Positions 14,106 to 15,697 of a stretch of DNA of 15,697 nucleotides are shown in pieces. The stretch is from Spirochaetaceae bacterium (GTDB lineage: Bacteria > Spirochaetota > Spirochaetia > SZUA-6 > Fen-1364), in NCBI GenBank assembly GCA_003141795.1, contig PLNO01000311.1:896-16592 (forward strand). The letters are read 5' to 3'. Numbering within the stretch: position 1 is the stretch's first letter; each line of letters opens with the position of its first letter. The notes under the pieces were generated by a model. The model made no database searches. It had not been told where the DNA came from and saw only the letters and a program-made list of their open reading frames with translations. Made by a program: the position numbers and the translations under genes.

Positions 14106-15697
14106 CGTCAATGGGACGTCTCGTCATATGCCATCAGTGCAGCCGATAGCCAGGCTCATCGTTGTCGATGATGAGCCCGAGCTGGTCAAAGCACTCGGGG
14201 AGGCTATTGCCGATGAGGGCTTCGAGGTGAGCGGATTCACAACGGGGTCGGAGGCCGTTTCCGCATTGAAGGAGAAGGATTTCGATCTGCTGCTCACTGA
14301 TCTCATGATGCCGGAGATGGACGGGCTCGAGTTGTTCCGCCAGGCGCGGGAGATCGACCCCCATATCGTCGGGATCGTCATGACAGGGCACGCGACCATC
14401 AAGAACGCAGTGAGCGCAATGAAGATCGGTGTGTACGATTACCTGTTGAAACCCTTCAAAGTGCGTACTCTGATACCCCTGCTCGATCGTGCGCTCACCG
14501 TCAGGAAGCTCGGTTTGGAAAACGTTCAGCTCCGCCAGACCCTCGCGATCTATGAGCTGGGACAGACCATCAGCTACAGCCTGGCGCTGAGCACCATTCT
14601 GGACAAGGTGGCTGACGGAGTGCTCCAGCAATGCGCGGCCGACGAAGTCTCGATCATGCTTTTGACGCCTGCGGCCGACGAAATGTACATCGCGGCTGTC
14701 AGAGGCAAAGACAGAACGTCGCTTCTCGGCCAGAGAGCGCCACTCGGCAAATATGTTGCCGGATGGGTTGCGGGGCTCAGGGAGCCTATCATGTTCCGCG
14801 GTGCGATCAAGGATGAGCGGTACCTCCCTCGGAACCCTCGAAACGACATAACGCTGTCAGTTGCCCTCCCTTTGCTCGTGGGAGGAAATTTTATTGGTGT
14901 GATGAACCTCAACTTTATTCAGTCACGCCGACCTCTCACTGTCGGGGAATTGAAGGCATTGAGCATCTTCAGCAGCATAGCCGGTGCCGCCATCGAAAGC
15001 GCACGCCTGAACGAGGACCTGAGGGCCGCGGAGAGGAAATACCGCGGCATTTTTGAAGGCTCCCCTGAGGGAATATTCCAGACAAACGTAGACCACACGC
15101 AGTTTGTCACTGTCAATCCCGCGATGGTGCGGATTCTTGGCTACGAATCACCCGAGGAATTGATCCGCAGCATCACGGATATCGGTGAACAGATCTTCGT
15201 GAACCAGCGCTCACCTTTCGGACAGGGAGCGCCAGGGGATTTTGAAGGAGAATGCACGAGAAAGGACGGCAGCCGGATCTGGGTGACACTCCACACGTAT
15301 GAATCTCAATGCGTGGAGGAAGGCGTAGGATGTGAAGGAACTCTTGTTGATATTACGTCGCGAAAGCGCGCAGAAGCGGAGATCCGGATCCTGTCACGCT
15401 TCCCCGAGGAAAACCCGAGTCCTGTGATGCGCCTCAGCAGGGAGGGCGCGCTCATCTACGCGAATTCCGCAAGCCGACCCATTCTCGAGGACTGGCACTG
15501 CGGCCTCGGAGAAAAGGTGCCGGAAAACTATCGCGCTCTTGCAGCAAGGACCCTGTCGGCAGCAGCGCCTGCCGTCATCGAGCTCATATGCGGAACGCGG
15601 ACGTACTCCGCCGTTTTTACGCCTATTTCTGGGGCCGGGTACCTCAACATCTATGCAATGGACATCACGCAGCAGAGAGCCCTCGAACAGCAACTGT
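14092..15697 (+). CDS. Receiver-GAF-PAS-PAS signalling protein (3' end missing)
   Basis: The frame is open from the ATG at 14092 to the window end (535 complete codons). Residues 20-138 form a receiver with Asp26-Asp27, phospho-accepting Asp70 in 'LTDLMMPEMDG', Thr98 and Lys120; the stretch 'VMTGHATIKNAVSAMK' and 'YDYLLKPF' resembles receivers of NtrC-type regulators. A helical linker is followed by a GAF domain (about 155-305, with 'AVALPLLVGGNFIGVMNL'-type core strands near 257-273), a first PAS domain (about 313-428, ending 'GTLVDITSRKRAE') and a second PAS domain (about 435-530, ending 'IYAMDITQQR'). The end of the second PAS domain usually runs into a coiled coil and a histidine kinase, which would lie beyond the window; a GGDEF or other output is also possible. 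Given its neighbours, it is probably a third receiver-first kinase (inference). Confidence 0.85.
   Translation, partial: MANRDVNGTSRHMPSVQPIARLIVVDDEPELVKALGEAIADEGFEVSGFTTGSEAVSALKEKDFDLLLTDLMMPEMDGLELFRQAREIDPHIVGIVMTGHATIKNAVSAMKIGVYDYLLKPFKVRTLIPLLDRALTVRKLGLENVQLRQTLAIYELGQTISYSLALSTILDKVADGVLQQCAADEVSIMLLTPAADEMYIAAVRGKDRTSLLGQRAPLGKYVAGWVAGLREPIMFRGAIKDERYLPRNPRNDITLSVALPLLVGGNFIGVMNLNFIQSRRPLTVGELKALSIFSSIAGAAIESARLNEDLRAAERKYRGIFEGSPEGIFQTNVDHTQFVTVNPAMVRILGYESPEELIRSITDIGEQIFVNQRSPFGQGAPGDFEGECTRKDGSRIWVTLHTYESQCVEEGVGCEGTLVDITSRKRAEAEIRILSRFPEENPSPVMRLSREGALIYANSASRPILEDWHCGLGEKVPENYRALAARTLSAAAPAVIELICGTRTYSAVFTPISGAGYLNIYAMDITQQRALEQQL

Noticed and set aside
14103..14120. Palindrome TGACGTCA followed by a second GACGTC
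   Set aside because: It overlaps the end of one gene and the start of the next in coding sequence; there is no promoter context and a short palindrome can occur by chance.

Overview
The window holds one tightly packed, all plus-strand chemosensory and two-component signalling locus. Both ends are cut inside genes. Base composition is GC-rich (by eye, high fifties percent), and genes overlap by a few bases or are separated by very short gaps. The style (Cache-type MCP, PAS/GAF-rich kinases, CheR with TPRs, HD-GYP regulator) suggests a Gram-negative environmental bacterium, perhaps of the Desulfobacterota/Geobacter-like or Nitrospirota type. That placement is inference from style only; there is no rRNA or other marker gene here.

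Layout. (a) 1-870: 3' part of a LivJ-type periplasmic ligand-binding protein. (b) 888-9004: MCP, CheW, CheR-TPR, second CheW, CheA with a fused receiver, and CheB. This is the order of the Pseudomonas Wsp surface-sensing operon (wspA-B-C-D-E-F). (c) 9001-10125: in the position of wspR (receiver-GGDEF, which makes c-di-GMP) lies a receiver-HD-GYP protein with an intact c-di-GMP phosphodiesterase signature. (d) 10126-10277: the only sizeable gap. (e) 10278-15697: a stand-alone HPt protein clearly related to the HPt domain of the local CheA, two receiver-first histidine kinases, and a receiver-GAF-PAS-PAS protein cut by the window end.

How the parts may work together (inference). A periplasmic binding protein and the Cache-type MCP sense a small molecule. 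CheR and CheB set adaptation through methylation. The two CheW proteins couple the MCP to CheA, which phosphorylates its own receiver, CheB and the HD-GYP regulator, so the signal would lower rather than raise c-di-GMP. The separate HPt protein and the receiver-gated kinases look like a branch that could draw phosphoryl groups from, or feed them into, the same pool.

The most interesting points are the phosphodiesterase in the Wsp output slot, the HPt copy of the CheA P1 domain, and a chain of three 39-residue HAMP-like units in the MCP. No CRISPR array, tRNA, rRNA, insertion sequence or convincing promoter was seen.
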